Positions 8,340 through 17,293 are shown, numbered from the stretch's first letter. The stretch is 64,000 bases of DNA from Fibrobacter sp. UWEL (GCF_900142535.1 NZ_FRBE01000003.1:124001-188000); one strand, 5' to 3'. Program-made: numbers and translations. The notes: generated from the letters alone by a model not told the origin.

Positions 8340-9314
8340 TTATTGGAATAAGTCCGGCTGAACGCTGGGCTTTTTCTTTATCCAGGAAATTTGTTTTGCC
8401 TGGTGGATGATTTCGTCTGGCTTCACATTCCCGATAAGGAGTGGTGAGTCGGGGTCGTGCATATTATGCTTGCTTAGCACTTGGCCCTTGCCGTAGTTGG
8501 CGTAGCAGTATCTGCAGAGGTGGGGACAGTTGCTGTAGTTGCCGATGTCGCCGCCTACCACGCAGGCGGAACATTCCTCGCGGGCGTATTTCTTTTTCGG
8601 TGGCGAGAAAGTGAGGCCATGCTGTAGTAAACCCAAGGCTTGCTCAAAAACTGCGGGTGTGGAACATCCGCTGCAGTCTGCGCCGAATTCCGCAAGGGCG
8701 GCGTTTTCCACACAGGTCTTGATGGTAATGTTGTGCTGGCGGCCGATTTCTACGAAGGCTTTTGTAATGGTCACTTGATCTTCCCAGGAGACGGGGCGAA
8801 GTTCCGGAAAGTTCTTGGTGACGCAATTATAAATGTCCACGAAGCTGATGATACAGGTGCGGGTGTAGCCTTCCAGAAGGGCGGCCATGACTTCGAAGGA
8901 CTTGACGTGCTGCTCGACGGTGTAACGGCCTGTAATGCAGATGGGGTCGTAACGCCACTGGACTGCGTCCTCTCCGCCATTGTGGGCGTTGACCATTTCC
9001 GAGAGTTTCTGGAATTGTTCCACGATAAATCTCTTGTCGGGAACGTTGGGCTCAATGTCCTTGCCGTAGGGCGTGAGGGTTACGTGCCACATCCAGCGGT
9101 AGGCAGCAAGCTCATCTAGATGGGGGAGGAGTGGAGTCGGATTCTTTGTGCAGAAGAATAGGCAATCCACAACGCTTGGGGCCAGCTCGTAGCGGGTGAT
9201 GTAATCCTGATTGTAGGGATTGCGAACCAGCACATAACCGTCGCGGATTCTATTCAAGAACCATCTGGAATAGAAAGCTGGAATGTCCGTGCGGATGCTG
9301 GCTGATATAATCAT
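8340..9314 (-). CDS. DUF1848 family protein
   Basis: A conserved protein of unknown function, 324 residues, a typical length. It starts MIISASIRTDIPAFYSRWFLNRI, the characteristic DUF1848 N-terminus. The segments CLFFCTKNPTPLLPHLDEL and WHVTLTPYGKDIEPNVP are also family hallmarks. A C-terminal Cys cluster (CSGC, CSAC, CPHLCRYCYANYG) may bind an Fe-S cluster or zinc; the CRYCYA element recalls radical-SAM-like CxxxCxxC motifs. That reading is inference. It lies downstream of, and on the same strand as, the FliB-like gene with a 28-nt gap, so the two are probably co-transcribed. Confidence 0.88.
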   Translation of the reverse strand: MIISASIRTDIPAFYSRWFLNRIRDGYVLVRNPYNQDYITRYELAPSVVDCLFFCTKNPTPLLPHLDELAAYRWMWHVTLTPYGKDIEPNVPDKRFIVEQFQKLSEMVNAHNGGEDAVQWRYDPICITGRYTVEQHVKSFEVMAALLEGYTRTCIISFVDIYNCVTKNFPELRPVSWEDQVTITKAFVEIGRQHNITIKTCVENAALAEFGADCSGCSTPAVFEQALGLLQHGLTFSPPKKKYAREECSACVVGGDIGNYSNCPHLCRYCYANYGKGQVLSKHNMHDPDSPLLIGNVKPDEIIHQAKQISWIKKKPSVQPDLFQ

Positions 9315-9330
9315 TGCTAGAAGCGGACCT

Positions 9331-9359
9331 CTAGATCCTCGATCAGGTCGAGGATGACA
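9331..9359. repeat. Palindromic repeat, family GAT-stem-ATGAC (copy 1)
   Basis: A 29-bp unit, stem ATCCTCGA / TCGAGGAT with loop TCAGG, followed by GACA. It overlaps the 3' end of the FliB-like gene and supplies its last residues (MSSST) and stop. It is identical to copy 2 (10028-10056) apart from two compensating stem changes. Confidence 0.85.
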
Positions 9360-10482
9360 TGCGGGATATAATATTACGGAATTGACCCGGACAGAATACT
9401 TCGTTCTGGAAGAAATTATCCGCCAGGATTTCCATAATCTCTTCGGAGTATTCCGTCTGTTTGCTCAGAAGTTTTACGGCGTTGATTTTGCGGGTAAGAT
9501 CCGATGCACCTGCGGGTGAATCTGCGGAAAGTTCTTCACCGAATTGTTTCAGCATAATCCAGAAGTAAATGGCGAACTGGACTTTGGTCAGCCCGTCACC
9601 GTCAAAAAGGCTCTTGGCGTAATAGCGGAAAATCAGGTAGGCTACAATACGTGCGCCGTCATCGTCTGAGAAAGCGAATGCTTCGCTATGCTCGCAATGA
9701 CATGTGGTGGGCCAGCCTTTGCGAATCATGCGTTCGTAGGCGGCATCCCAGGCTGGTCCAAAACTTTCCCCTTCGCCCAGAATTTCAATCCACGTCTGAT
9801 GTATGGCCTGTTCGGAGAGACTGGGCTCTTCCGGTTCTTCATAGTCGGAGACGGCTACGGCGAAGTCTAGAACTTCGAGGAGGCGCTGATTCAGAGGGAT
9901 GCTCTTATTATTAAGGATCCCGAAAATAGTTTCACGTTCCTGGAAGATGGCGTCGCGGGCTTCTTCTACGCCTTCTGGCATTTCATCTGGGGCTTCGTCT
10001 ATTTCGCTTTCGATAAGAGGGAGAAGGCTAGATCCCCGATCAGGTCGGGGATGACACGGGGAGGTCAGCAATAGTCTTACCGCTTCTTCGCAGCAGAGGC
10101 CTAGGCCTTTTTCCATAATGTCGCCGTAGACTTCCACGAAGCGGGGGTGTTCTCGGCAGATATTGCTGAGAATGCTTTCTCCGGATTCGTCCAGATCGGT
10201 GCCGTTGACTCCCAGATGGCAAATCATGTCGCAGAGACCGTTTTCTTTTAAGAAAGGACAGCGGTCTCCCGGCAAAAGCTTGAAGTGCCCATCCTCAATA
10301 TTTTCCAGAAGTTTTTTTCCGAAGGCCTTGCGGGCCTGATCCGCGCCTGTTTTTGAATACTGGCGGTATTTAGCCAGCGTGGCCTCGTCAATGTCGATTT
10401 CCCAGCCTACGCAACAAGTGTCGGTGCATTTGTCGGCGATGCAGTGGAATTGGGGGTAGAAAAGTGGGGTTCGCAGGATCAT
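9343..10482 (-). CDS. FliB-like lysine-N-methylase (YkgJ-type CxxCxxCC) with repeat insertions
   Basis: A 379-residue protein of the flagellin lysine-N-methylase FliB family. The N-terminus YPQFHCIADKCTDTCCVGWEIDID carries the Cys motif of the family, followed by CPFLKENGLCDMICHLG and ICREHPRF. In the family these Cys bind metal or Fe-S. Two blocks look foreign: about residues 143-155 (SPCHPRPDRGSSLLPL), a translated GAT-stem-ATGAC repeat, and about 262-272 (CHCEHSEAFAF), a translated copy of the widespread GCGAGC..AGCGAAGC repeat. The last residues and stop also come from a repeat. No flagellar gene is nearby, so flagellin may not be the substrate. Confidence 0.78.
   Translation of the reverse strand: MILRTPLFYPQFHCIADKCTDTCCVGWEIDIDEATLAKYRQYSKTGADQARKAFGKKLLENIEDGHFKLLPGDRCPFLKENGLCDMICHLGVNGTDLDESGESILSNICREHPRFVEVYGDIMEKGLGLCCEEAVRLLLTSPCHPRPDRGSSLLPLIESEIDEAPDEMPEGVEEARDAIFQERETIFGILNNKSIPLNQRLLEVLDFAVAVSDYEEPEEPSLSEQAIHQTWIEILGEGESFGPAWDAAYERMIRKGWPTTCHCEHSEAFAFSDDDGARIVAYLIFRYYAKSLFDGDGLTKVQFAIYFWIMLKQFGEELSADSPAGASDLTRKINAVKLLSKQTEYSEEIMEILADNFFQNEVFCPGQFRNIISRMSSST
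9674..9700. repeat. In-gene copy of the common GCGAGCATAGCGAAGC repeat
   Basis: On the minus strand the unit reads ATTGCGAGCATAGCGAAGC, a well-known interspersed bacterial repeat. It is translated in frame as CHCEHSEAFAF within the FliB-like protein. Confidence 0.8.
10028..10056. repeat. Palindromic repeat, family GAT-stem-ATGAC (copy 2, inside a gene)
   Basis: Stem ATCCCCGA / TCGGGGAT, loop TCAGG, trailing GACA. It lies inside the FliB-like gene and is read through as SPCHPRPDRGSS. It differs from copy 1 only at paired stem positions. Confidence 0.85.
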
Positions 10483-10486
10483 TTGG

Positions 10487-10501
10487 TGGGGCCTTGTGGG
10501 G
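10487..10501 (+). promoter_or_regulatory. Possible MraZ box pair next to the FliB-like gene start
   Basis: TGGGG-N5-TGGGG, the spacing known for MraZ sites (TGGGN repeats every 10 bp). It lies 4 nt upstream of the minus-strand FliB-like start codon and 250 bp from mraZ, so it may be a distal site or a chance match. Confidence 0.35.
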
Positions 10502-10625
10502 AATTTTCGATGAGAAATTAGAAAATAAGTGACTTTTTGTTCACTAAAACGTGGCCGGACCTACGGTGGAGGTACGATTTTTTAGTGCTTCTGGAGGGGT
10601 GAAAAGTGGTGAAATCGGACCTCGG

Positions 10626-10699
10626 TGGGTGGTTGTGGGGCGAGAGTGTAAGAAAATGGTATACAATCTTGCCAAAGTGGGGCAAAGTGGGTATATTTA
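10626..10699 (+). promoter_or_regulatory. mraZ/dcw promoter region with MraZ boxes
   Basis: Two TGGGN-N5-TGGGN pairs are seen at 10626-10640 and 10678-10692. The second is part of a 10-bp direct repeat, CAAAGTGGGG/CAAAGTGGGT, and matches both the E. coli (TGGGN) and Mycoplasma (AAAGTG) MraZ consensus. It abuts TATATTTA (10692-10699), close to the TAnnTTTG -7 box. MraZ bound here would cover the promoter, which fits known autorepression of dcw clusters. A 53-nt leader separates the box from the mraZ ATG. Nothing else is seen between 10502 and 10752. Confidence 0.7.
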
Positions 10700-10752
10700 C
10701 CCTGTGTGTTTTTAATTCCATGTGTTGTGTACTTGTAATGGAATAGTGTGTA

Positions 10753-11232
10753 ATGAACGAACGTAAACGTTTTATAGGTCAAGCCAAGTCGGCTATCGAC
10801 GGAAAGGGTAGGTGCGCCTTCCCTCGGGAATTCCGTCGTCAATTGACCGCAGAAGACGGTACGGAGTTCGTATTGACTTTATGGGCAGACGGAAGACTTC
10901 GTTTGTTCGTACCGTCAGAATACGAGTCGTTCATGAACGAGTTGGATCAATGGTCCGACCGCGAACTAGCAGAACAATTCAGACTGGGACTCCGTTCCTC
11001 CCTGGTGGAGCTGGACGGCCAGAATCGAATCTTGCTTCCTAAGGACAAGATTCAGTATGCCGAATTGACGAACAGCATTACTTTCGTCGAATACCGCGGC
11101 AAGTCTCTGGAATTGTGGAACACAGACAAGTACGAGGCCAAGCTTGCTTCTCAGACCGAAGAAGCTAAGGCTCTATTCAACAAGCTCTGTTTTAATGCTG
11201 GTTTTGCGGGGGGATCGAATGTCCAAAAATGA
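10753..11232 (+). CDS. mraZ: Transcriptional regulator MraZ
   Basis: A DNA-binding regulator of the dcw cluster, acting as a ring-shaped oligomer. The 159 residues match the family (about 150). It has two AbrB-like MraZ repeats with the DxxxR signature: DGKGRCAFP near residue 17 and DGQNRILLP near residue 87. It is the first gene of the division cluster, and its own candidate binding sites lie upstream at 10626-10692. Its end overlaps the rsmH start by 14 nt. Confidence 0.95.
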   Translation: MNERKRFIGQAKSAIDGKGRCAFPREFRRQLTAEDGTEFVLTLWADGRLRLFVPSEYESFMNELDQWSDRELAEQFRLGLRSSLVELDGQNRILLPKDKIQYAELTNSITFVEYRGKSLELWNTDKYEAKLASQTEEAKALFNKLCFNAGFAGGSNVQK

Positions 11233-12271
11233 TCCTCAAGTAAAATCCTTACATACAAATGAAATTTCTGCGGCTGCAATTGCAGGCGTTGAAGGCGGCG
11301 TATTCTATCACGATCCCGTCATGCTCATGCAGTGCCTGCAGGGCTTGCGTATTGAAGCGGGTTCCGAGCTGAACAAGGCAAACGACGTGCTTGCCGACGG
11401 AACTTTCGTGGACTGCACCCTGGGCGGTGGCGGTCATTCCTACGCTATTGCAACTCGCCTTTCTGCTGCTGGCACCTTGCACGCTTTTGATCGCGACGAT
11501 GACGCCGTGAAGTTTGCTACCAAGCGCTTGGCTGGTGTAGCTCCCAAGTTTATTGTTCATCCGGTTCCTTTTGGTAAGCTGGGCGAAGAAATTGAAGTGG
11601 ATTCTCTGGATGGTGTCCTTTATGATTTGGGCATCAGCAGCCATCAGGTGGATGATTCCTCTCGTGGCTTCACTTTCGTTGGCAACAATCCGCTGGATCT
11701 CCGTATGGATCGTCGCGAAGAAGTTTCCGCACAGGAATGGCTCCGTACGGTTTCCGCAGACGACCTGGCAGAAGCTCTCCGCAAGAATGCCGATATGGAT
11801 CGTGCCTTCAAACTGGCTACCCGCATTATTGAAGTGGCTAAGGCTACTGGTGACGCTGGCCGCGATATTCTTCCCAGCGACATTAAGGAAGTGGTGGAAG
11901 CGGTTTTCCCGGATAAGCGTCGCGATGCCAACAGCTTGCTCGCTCGCGTGTTCCAGGCTGTTCGTATGGAAGTGAATGGCGAACTCCGCCAGATTGAAGA
12001 CAGCATCCGTGCTGCGGTAAACTGCCTCAAGGTGGGCGGTCGTCTGGTAGTTATGAGTTATCACTCTGTGGAAGACCGCTGCGTCAAGGATACTTGTGCT
12101 GAATTTGAAAAGGCATGCATTTGTCCGGAACATTTGCCGGTATGCATGTGTGGTGGTAACCATCAACGTTTGAAGAAGGTGAATCGCAAGCCGATTCTCC
12201 CGACCAATGACGAAATCGCAAAGAACAGCAGAGCTCGCTCTGCAAAACTGAGAGTGTACGAGAAGGTATGA
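11219..12271 (+). CDS. rsmH: 16S rRNA m4C1402 methyltransferase RsmH
   Basis: Methylates N4 of C1402 in 16S rRNA using SAM. The start is taken at ATG 11219 (MSKNDPQV), which overlaps mraZ by 14 nt; an upstream ATG at 11144 would add 25 residues deep inside mraZ. The product has 350 residues. Motif I is DCTLGGGGHSYAI; YDLGISSHQVDDSSRGF and LDLRMD are hallmark segments, and the C-terminus (RARSAKLRVYEKV) is typical. It sits in the conserved mraZ-rsmH-ftsL order. Confidence 0.95.
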   Translation: MSKNDPQVKSLHTNEISAAAIAGVEGGVFYHDPVMLMQCLQGLRIEAGSELNKANDVLADGTFVDCTLGGGGHSYAIATRLSAAGTLHAFDRDDDAVKFATKRLAGVAPKFIVHPVPFGKLGEEIEVDSLDGVLYDLGISSHQVDDSSRGFTFVGNNPLDLRMDRREEVSAQEWLRTVSADDLAEALRKNADMDRAFKLATRIIEVAKATGDAGRDILPSDIKEVVEAVFPDKRRDANSLLARVFQAVRMEVNGELRQIEDSIRAAVNCLKVGGRLVVMSYHSVEDRCVKDTCAEFEKACICPEHLPVCMCGGNHQRLKKVNRKPILPTNDEIAKNSRARSAKLRVYEKV

Positions 12272-12582
12272 GTGCTGTAGAGAACACAAAGCCTGCCGTT
12301 ACTTCGAACCGCAATATCGTGCGGTTGTTTGTGATTGCTGTCCTGGTGGCTGGCTGCTATATGATTCTGCCTTTGTACATGCAGAATCGTACCAATGCAC
12401 TTTATGAACAGTCCCATAAGCTGTCTGTCCAGATTAACCAGCTTCAGCGCGATGTGCTGACTCAGGAACTGGAAATCAACAAGCTTTCTTCCTTGGAATA
12501 CTTGTTGAACGCTTCCGAGGGGTGGGAACTGGGATTGAATGACGTTCCCACTAAGGTTCGTATTGTAGGAGGTTCTCGATGA
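12268..12582 (+). CDS. ftsL: Cell division protein FtsL
   Basis: A small bitopic division protein that joins FtsB/FtsQ in the septal complex. It has 104 residues: a short cytoplasmic tail, one membrane helix (about 17-36, IVRLFVIAVLVAGCYMILPL), then a periplasmic coiled coil (about 43-73). The sequence is poorly conserved across bacteria. The call rests on topology, size and position between rsmH and ftsI. It overlaps rsmH and ftsI by 4 nt each, which indicates translational coupling. Confidence 0.85.
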   Translation: MSAVENTKPAVTSNRNIVRLFVIAVLVAGCYMILPLYMQNRTNALYEQSHKLSVQINQLQRDVLTQELEINKLSSLEYLLNASEGWELGLNDVPTKVRIVGGSR

Positions 12583-14474
12583 ATTTCCTGAATACTAGCC
12601 CCATCGGAATTTGCCGCATGTTCGTGCTGGGCGTGGTTGGCGTTCTTGCTTTCCAGACTTTCAACATTCAGGTGTTGAATCGTGAAGTCTACCAGCAGGA
12701 AACCAAGAACATGGTGACCCAGACTAAGAACGTGTACGCTGAACGCGGTATGATTATGGACCGTAACGGCGTGGTGTTCGCTGATAACCTCCGCGACAAC
12801 GAAAATGCAACGGACTTTACCCGCATCTTCCTGCAGGGAAAGCTTGCTTCCCAGATTGTGGGCAAGGTGGGTTACAATGGCATCGGTTCTATGGGTGTTG
12901 AACGTATGTTCGATTCCCGTCTTCGCGGTAATGAAGGTTTCCGCCTCAGCTATCAGGATGCTCGCCGCAACGAAATTTACGGCCGTTCTGAAAATGTTGC
13001 CGAAGCAGAACCGGGTAAGAACCTGGTGCTGACCATCGACAAGAACATGCAGGAAATTGTGGAAAATGCTCTGAAGCAGGGCGTGGAAGAATTCATGGCT
13101 ACAAGCGCTAGTGCTGTGGTGGTGGATCCTTACACTGGCGAAATCCTTGCTATGGCAAGCTATCCCACTTACGATCCCAACTCCAAGAAGCAGGTGGTGG
13201 GTCGTATGTCCAAGAACGACATTGTGGCAATGTCTTACGAACCGGGCTCTACCTTCAAGGTGGTGACCGCTGCTGCTGCTCTTGAAAATGGAATTGTTTC
13301 TCCTGACACGATTTTCGCCGACGAAGGCAAGTGCTGGAAATGGAGTGAACGTTCCGAAAAGATTTGCGATACCCACGTCTATGGCGACATGGATATGGGT
13401 GAAGCCATGGTGCAGTCTTCTAACATCGTGTTTGGAAAGATTGCCGACAAGGTGGGTGCCGATAAGCTTTACCGTATGGCACGTAACTTCGGCTTTGGCA
13501 TGAAGACTTCTGAAAATCTTTATGGTGAAGAATCCGGAAAGCTTTACCAGCCTTACGAACTGACTCGTGATGATCGTACCTTGAAGACCATGGGTTTTGG
13601 CCATGCTTTGATGGCGACTCCTATCCAGCTGGTGATGGCTTATTCCGCTGTTGCCAATGGCGGTTACCTGATGGTTCCTCAGATTGTGAAGGAATGGCGC
13701 GACTCTAAGGGCGAACTGGTGGAAAAGTCCAAGCCGGATACCGTCCGTCGCGTGATTTCCGAAAAGACTGCTGCAGAGATTCGCAAGATGCTCCATCGCG
13801 TGGTGAATAACGGTACTGCTAAGAAGGTCATGAGCAAGAAGATTCCTGATGTGGTATTCGGCGGAAAGACTGGTACTGCAGAAAAGTACAACCGGGAAAC
13901 TCGCAAGTACGATCGCGATCATCAGGTAGCTTCCTTTATCGGTCTTGCTCCTGTTGAAGACGCTCGCTTTGTCTGCATGGTTCTGGTGGATGATCCTCAG
14001 ACCGCACAGCATCATGGTGGTAATTCTGCTGGCCCTATCTTCCGTCGCATTATGGAAGGCGCCTATTATCATCCGGATCTTTCCCCCCTGTCTCATAGTA
14101 TGGCAGTGGTGGATCAGAATTCCCCCTGTGATGATGACTATACCGGCATGATGGCCGCTGATGCAAAACAGCTGGCTGCTGCAAAGAACTGCAAGATTCA
14201 TTTTGAAGGCTCCGAAGAAAATGGTCGCGTAATCTCCATGCGTCGCGATATGGGCGATTCCTTGGGACTCGTACTTTTCCTCGGTAATGTGGACGGTAGC
14301 CGTATGCCTAACTTCAAGGGCCTTTCCCTGAAGGATGCTATGGAAGTGGCAAGTAACGTCCGCATGAAGGTTGAATTTACCGGCAAGGGTCGCGTTGTTG
14401 CCCAATCCCCGAAGGCCGATGAAGTATTGAGTAAAGGGCAAGTTTGCAAACTGACGTTGAAGGAGAAAGGCTAA
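12579..14474 (+). CDS. ftsI: Septal transpeptidase FtsI (PBP3) with C-terminal PASTA domain
   Basis: Class B penicillin-binding protein that cross-links septal peptidoglycan. It has 631 residues: one N-terminal membrane helix (about 10-28), a dimerisation domain starting at ERGMIMDRNG, and a transpeptidase domain. The transpeptidase carries SxxK at S224-K227 (PGSTFK), SSN at 280-282 and KTGT at 430-433. A single PASTA domain (MPNFKGLSLKDAMEVASN to the end) binds uncrosslinked wall in related proteins. It overlaps ftsL by 4 nt and murE by 1 nt (TAATG). Confidence 0.95.
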   Translation: MNFLNTSPIGICRMFVLGVVGVLAFQTFNIQVLNREVYQQETKNMVTQTKNVYAERGMIMDRNGVVFADNLRDNENATDFTRIFLQGKLASQIVGKVGYNGIGSMGVERMFDSRLRGNEGFRLSYQDARRNEIYGRSENVAEAEPGKNLVLTIDKNMQEIVENALKQGVEEFMATSASAVVVDPYTGEILAMASYPTYDPNSKKQVVGRMSKNDIVAMSYEPGSTFKVVTAAAALENGIVSPDTIFADEGKCWKWSERSEKICDTHVYGDMDMGEAMVQSSNIVFGKIADKVGADKLYRMARNFGFGMKTSENLYGEESGKLYQPYELTRDDRTLKTMGFGHALMATPIQLVMAYSAVANGGYLMVPQIVKEWRDSKGELVEKSKPDTVRRVISEKTAAEIRKMLHRVVNNGTAKKVMSKKIPDVVFGGKTGTAEKYNRETRKYDRDHQVASFIGLAPVEDARFVCMVLVDDPQTAQHHGGNSAGPIFRRIMEGAYYHPDLSPLSHSMAVVDQNSPCDDDYTGMMAADAKQLAAAKNCKIHFEGSEENGRVISMRRDMGDSLGLVLFLGNVDGSRMPNFKGLSLKDAMEVASNVRMKVEFTGKGRVVAQSPKADEVLSKGQVCKLTLKEKG

Positions 14475-15901
14475 TGCTTTCTGAAACTTTGATGAAGAAC
14501 ATGAATGTTCGTGGTTTGTGCGACGATTCCCGCCGCGTGAAGTCTGGTGACCTGTTTTTCTCGATGCCGGCTCCTAACTATGACGTATTCGCTCGTGACG
14601 CAGTGGCTGCAGGTGCGGTTGCTGTGGTAAGCGAGTCTGTGGCTCCCGAGGGACTTGCTTCCAAGTGGATTCAGGTTTCCGATGTGAAGGCCGCCCGTCT
14701 GGAAGCTGCAAAGATTTTCTATAAGGATCCGTTTGCGAAGCTGACCTGCCATGCTGTTACTGGTACTAACGGCAAGACCACTAGCGCTTTCCTCATGGAC
14801 GCTATGCTGACTGCTGCTGGTCACAAGGTTGCCCTGCTGGGTACCATCAAGAACAAGGTGGGGGATGTTTCCGTTCCTGCCAACCTGACCACTCCGGGTC
14901 AGCTTGACTTGTTCGCTTTTGCTGCTAAGGCTGTGGAAGTGGGTTGCTCTGACTTGGTGATGGAAACTTCTTCTCACGCCCTCCATCAGGGCCGTGTGGC
15001 AGGCATTAGCTATCGTAGCGGCCTGTTCAGCAACTTGACTCAGGACCATCTGGACTACCATAAGACTATGGATGCCTACTTCGACGCAAAGACTTTGCTC
15101 TTTACGAAGTATCTGGCTTCTGATGGTGTTGCCGTGATTAACGTGGATGACGCTCATGGCGCTTCCCTTTGCGAAAGCTTGAAGAAGGCTGGCCGTAATG
15201 CGGTGGGCGTTTCTCGCCTGGGTTCCGCTGCAGCTGATGTGAAGCCTGCTGGTATTGTTGAAAATACGGAAGATGGTCTGAAGTTCGATCTGTCTGGCTT
15301 TGGCGCTGAATCTCACTTTGAAACTGCCCTCTGCGGCGATTTCAATGTGGACAATGTAATGCTGGTCCTTTCCTGGGCAAATGCTATTGGAATTTCCAAG
15401 GCTGCCATGGATAAGGCTCTTGCAGAAGTTCGCGTTCCTGGCCGTTTCGAAAAGGTCTGGAATAAGAATGGCATTCATGTGGTTGTGGACTATGCTCACA
15501 CTCCCGATGCCCTGGAACGCGTTTTGATGACCGCCCGCAGCCTCTGCCGCGGCAAGCTCTCCTGCATTTTCGGTTGCGGTGGCGACCGTGATAAGACGAA
15601 GCGTCCCATTATGGGTGAAATTGCAGAACGCCTCTCCGACAAGGCTTGGCTCACTTCTGACAATCCCCGTACTGAAAATCCGGCTGACATCATTAACGAT
15701 GTTCGTGCTGGCATGAAGACTGACAAGTTTGAAGTGGTGGAACTTCGCGATGAAGCCATCAAGCGCGCTTGCGCTGAACTGAAGGATGGTGACTGGCTGG
15801 TGGTTGCTGGCAAGGGTCACGAAGACTACCAGATCATTGGCAAGACCAAACATCATTTTGACGACCACGAAGAAGTGGTGAAGGCTATGGAAAATGTTTA
15901 A
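14474..15901 (+). CDS. murE: UDP-MurNAc-tripeptide synthetase MurE (meso-DAP type)
   Basis: Cytoplasmic ligase that adds the third stem residue to UDP-MurNAc-Ala-Glu. ATG 14474 overlaps the ftsI stop and has an AGGAG site. It has 475 residues. The ATP loop is GTNGKTTS at 97-104. The motif DNPR near residue 396 is the one found in meso-diaminopimelate-adding enzymes (lysine types differ there), so the wall is predicted to be DAP-type. Its end overlaps murF by 8 nt. Confidence 0.95.
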   Translation: MLSETLMKNMNVRGLCDDSRRVKSGDLFFSMPAPNYDVFARDAVAAGAVAVVSESVAPEGLASKWIQVSDVKAARLEAAKIFYKDPFAKLTCHAVTGTNGKTTSAFLMDAMLTAAGHKVALLGTIKNKVGDVSVPANLTTPGQLDLFAFAAKAVEVGCSDLVMETSSHALHQGRVAGISYRSGLFSNLTQDHLDYHKTMDAYFDAKTLLFTKYLASDGVAVINVDDAHGASLCESLKKAGRNAVGVSRLGSAAADVKPAGIVENTEDGLKFDLSGFGAESHFETALCGDFNVDNVMLVLSWANAIGISKAAMDKALAEVRVPGRFEKVWNKNGIHVVVDYAHTPDALERVLMTARSLCRGKLSCIFGCGGDRDKTKRPIMGEIAERLSDKAWLTSDNPRTENPADIINDVRAGMKTDKFEVVELRDEAIKRACAELKDGDWLVVAGKGHEDYQIIGKTKHHFDDHEEVVKAMENV

Positions 15902-17276
15902 GCTGGATTTGAAAATCAAGGAACTGCTTGAAATCTTGGAAACCCAGGCTGTGGGCGTCAATGCTCGCACCCAGAACCGCAAGGTGAATCTTTGCATGGA
16001 TTCCAGGGAACCTGCCAAGGGTGTTGTTTTCTGGCCGATTAAGGGCGAACGTTTTGATGCCCATAAGTTTGTGACTGAGATGGAAAAGAATGGAGCTCTG
16101 ATGAGTGTTGTGAACCAGGATGCTGTCGGTATCGAAAATTTCAAGATGTATGCCCCTGTGGATGATACCACCAAGGCACTTCTCCGCTTGGCCAAGGGCT
16201 ATCAGAAGGGCTTCAAGGTAAAGAAGGTGGCTATTACCGGTTCTAACGGCAAGACCACCACTAAGGAGATGACCAAGGCTGTTCTTTCCATGAAGTACAA
16301 CACTCACGCTACTGCTGGTAACTACAATAACCACATTGGCGTTCCCATGACCTTGTTCCAGCTGAAGCATACTCACGAAGCTGCTGTTGTGGAAATGGGA
16401 ACTAGCGGTCCGGATGAAATCCGCCCCCTGTCCCTTGCTACTGAACCGGACATTGCTGTAATTACCAACATTGGCGCAAGCCACCTGGAAAAGCTGAAGG
16501 ATTTTGATGGCGTTTTTGCAGAAAAGCGCACGATTACCGCTGGCCTCAAGAAGAATGGCCTGCTGATCGTCAATGCGGATGACGTTCGTCTTTGCAAGCT
16601 CCGTTCCAACACCAGCTACAAGGTGGTGACTTTCGGTATCAAGCGTGGTATTTACAAGCCCGAAAAGCTGAGCTACGACGAAAACAACTGCGCTTCCTTC
16701 TTCATTGGACGCACCAAGTTTACTCTGTCTGTGCCGGGTATCCATAACGTTTATAACGCACTGGCTGCAATCGCCATCGGGGAAGCCATGAAGGTTTCCA
16801 AGACTGACATTGCTAAGGCTCTTGCCAACTTCCATTCCACCAATATGCGTATGGAAATCAAGAGTGCCAACGGTTTCAAGATCGTGTCCGACTGCTACAA
16901 TGCAAATCCCTCTTCTACCAAGATGGCTTTGCAAACCATCGGCAATATGAAGGTGAACCGTCGCATTGCCATTCTGGGCGATATGCTGGAACTGGGCGAT
17001 AAGACCGACGCTCTCCATCTGGAAATGGGTGCCATGGTTCCCGAAATGAATTTTGACATGCTCATGACTGTGGGCGAAAAGGCAAAACTCTATGTGAAGG
17101 GCGCCAAGTCCAAGGGCATGAAGTCCGCTTACCACTTTGACTCTGTACAGGATCTGATTGCGGCTCTTACGGAAGAAGTTTCCGAAGGGGATGTGCTTCT
17201 GGTGAAGGGTTCCCGCGGTATGCATATGGAACAGGTCGTAGAAGCAATGTTGAAACTGACCAAGGTGAACGCTTAG
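15894..17276 (+). CDS. murF: UDP-MurNAc-pentapeptide synthetase MurF
   Basis: Adds D-Ala-D-Ala to the UDP-MurNAc-tripeptide, the last cytoplasmic step before lipid I. It has 460 residues. The ATP loop is GSNGKTTTKEM near residue 117, followed by NYNNHIGVPMTL and EMGTSGPDEI, both characteristic of MurF. The C-terminal domain has DCYNANPSSTKMAL. It overlaps murE by 8 nt. In most dcw clusters mraY and murD follow; here ftsW starts 17 nt later. Confidence 0.95.
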   Translation: MFKLDLKIKELLEILETQAVGVNARTQNRKVNLCMDSREPAKGVVFWPIKGERFDAHKFVTEMEKNGALMSVVNQDAVGIENFKMYAPVDDTTKALLRLAKGYQKGFKVKKVAITGSNGKTTTKEMTKAVLSMKYNTHATAGNYNNHIGVPMTLFQLKHTHEAAVVEMGTSGPDEIRPLSLATEPDIAVITNIGASHLEKLKDFDGVFAEKRTITAGLKKNGLLIVNADDVRLCKLRSNTSYKVVTFGIKRGIYKPEKLSYDENNCASFFIGRTKFTLSVPGIHNVYNALAAIAIGEAMKVSKTDIAKALANFHSTNMRMEIKSANGFKIVSDCYNANPSSTKMALQTIGNMKVNRRIAILGDMLELGDKTDALHLEMGAMVPEMNFDMLMTVGEKAKLYVKGAKSKGMKSAYHFDSVQDLIAALTEEVSEGDVLLVKGSRGMHMEQVVEAMLKLTKVNA

Positions 17277-17293
17277 GAAGGTAACGAAAGGTT

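Noticed and set aside
10518-10842. Two minus-strand open frames over the mraZ promoter region
   Set aside because: They overlap the MraZ boxes and mraZ start, have no ribosome site and no conserved sequence.
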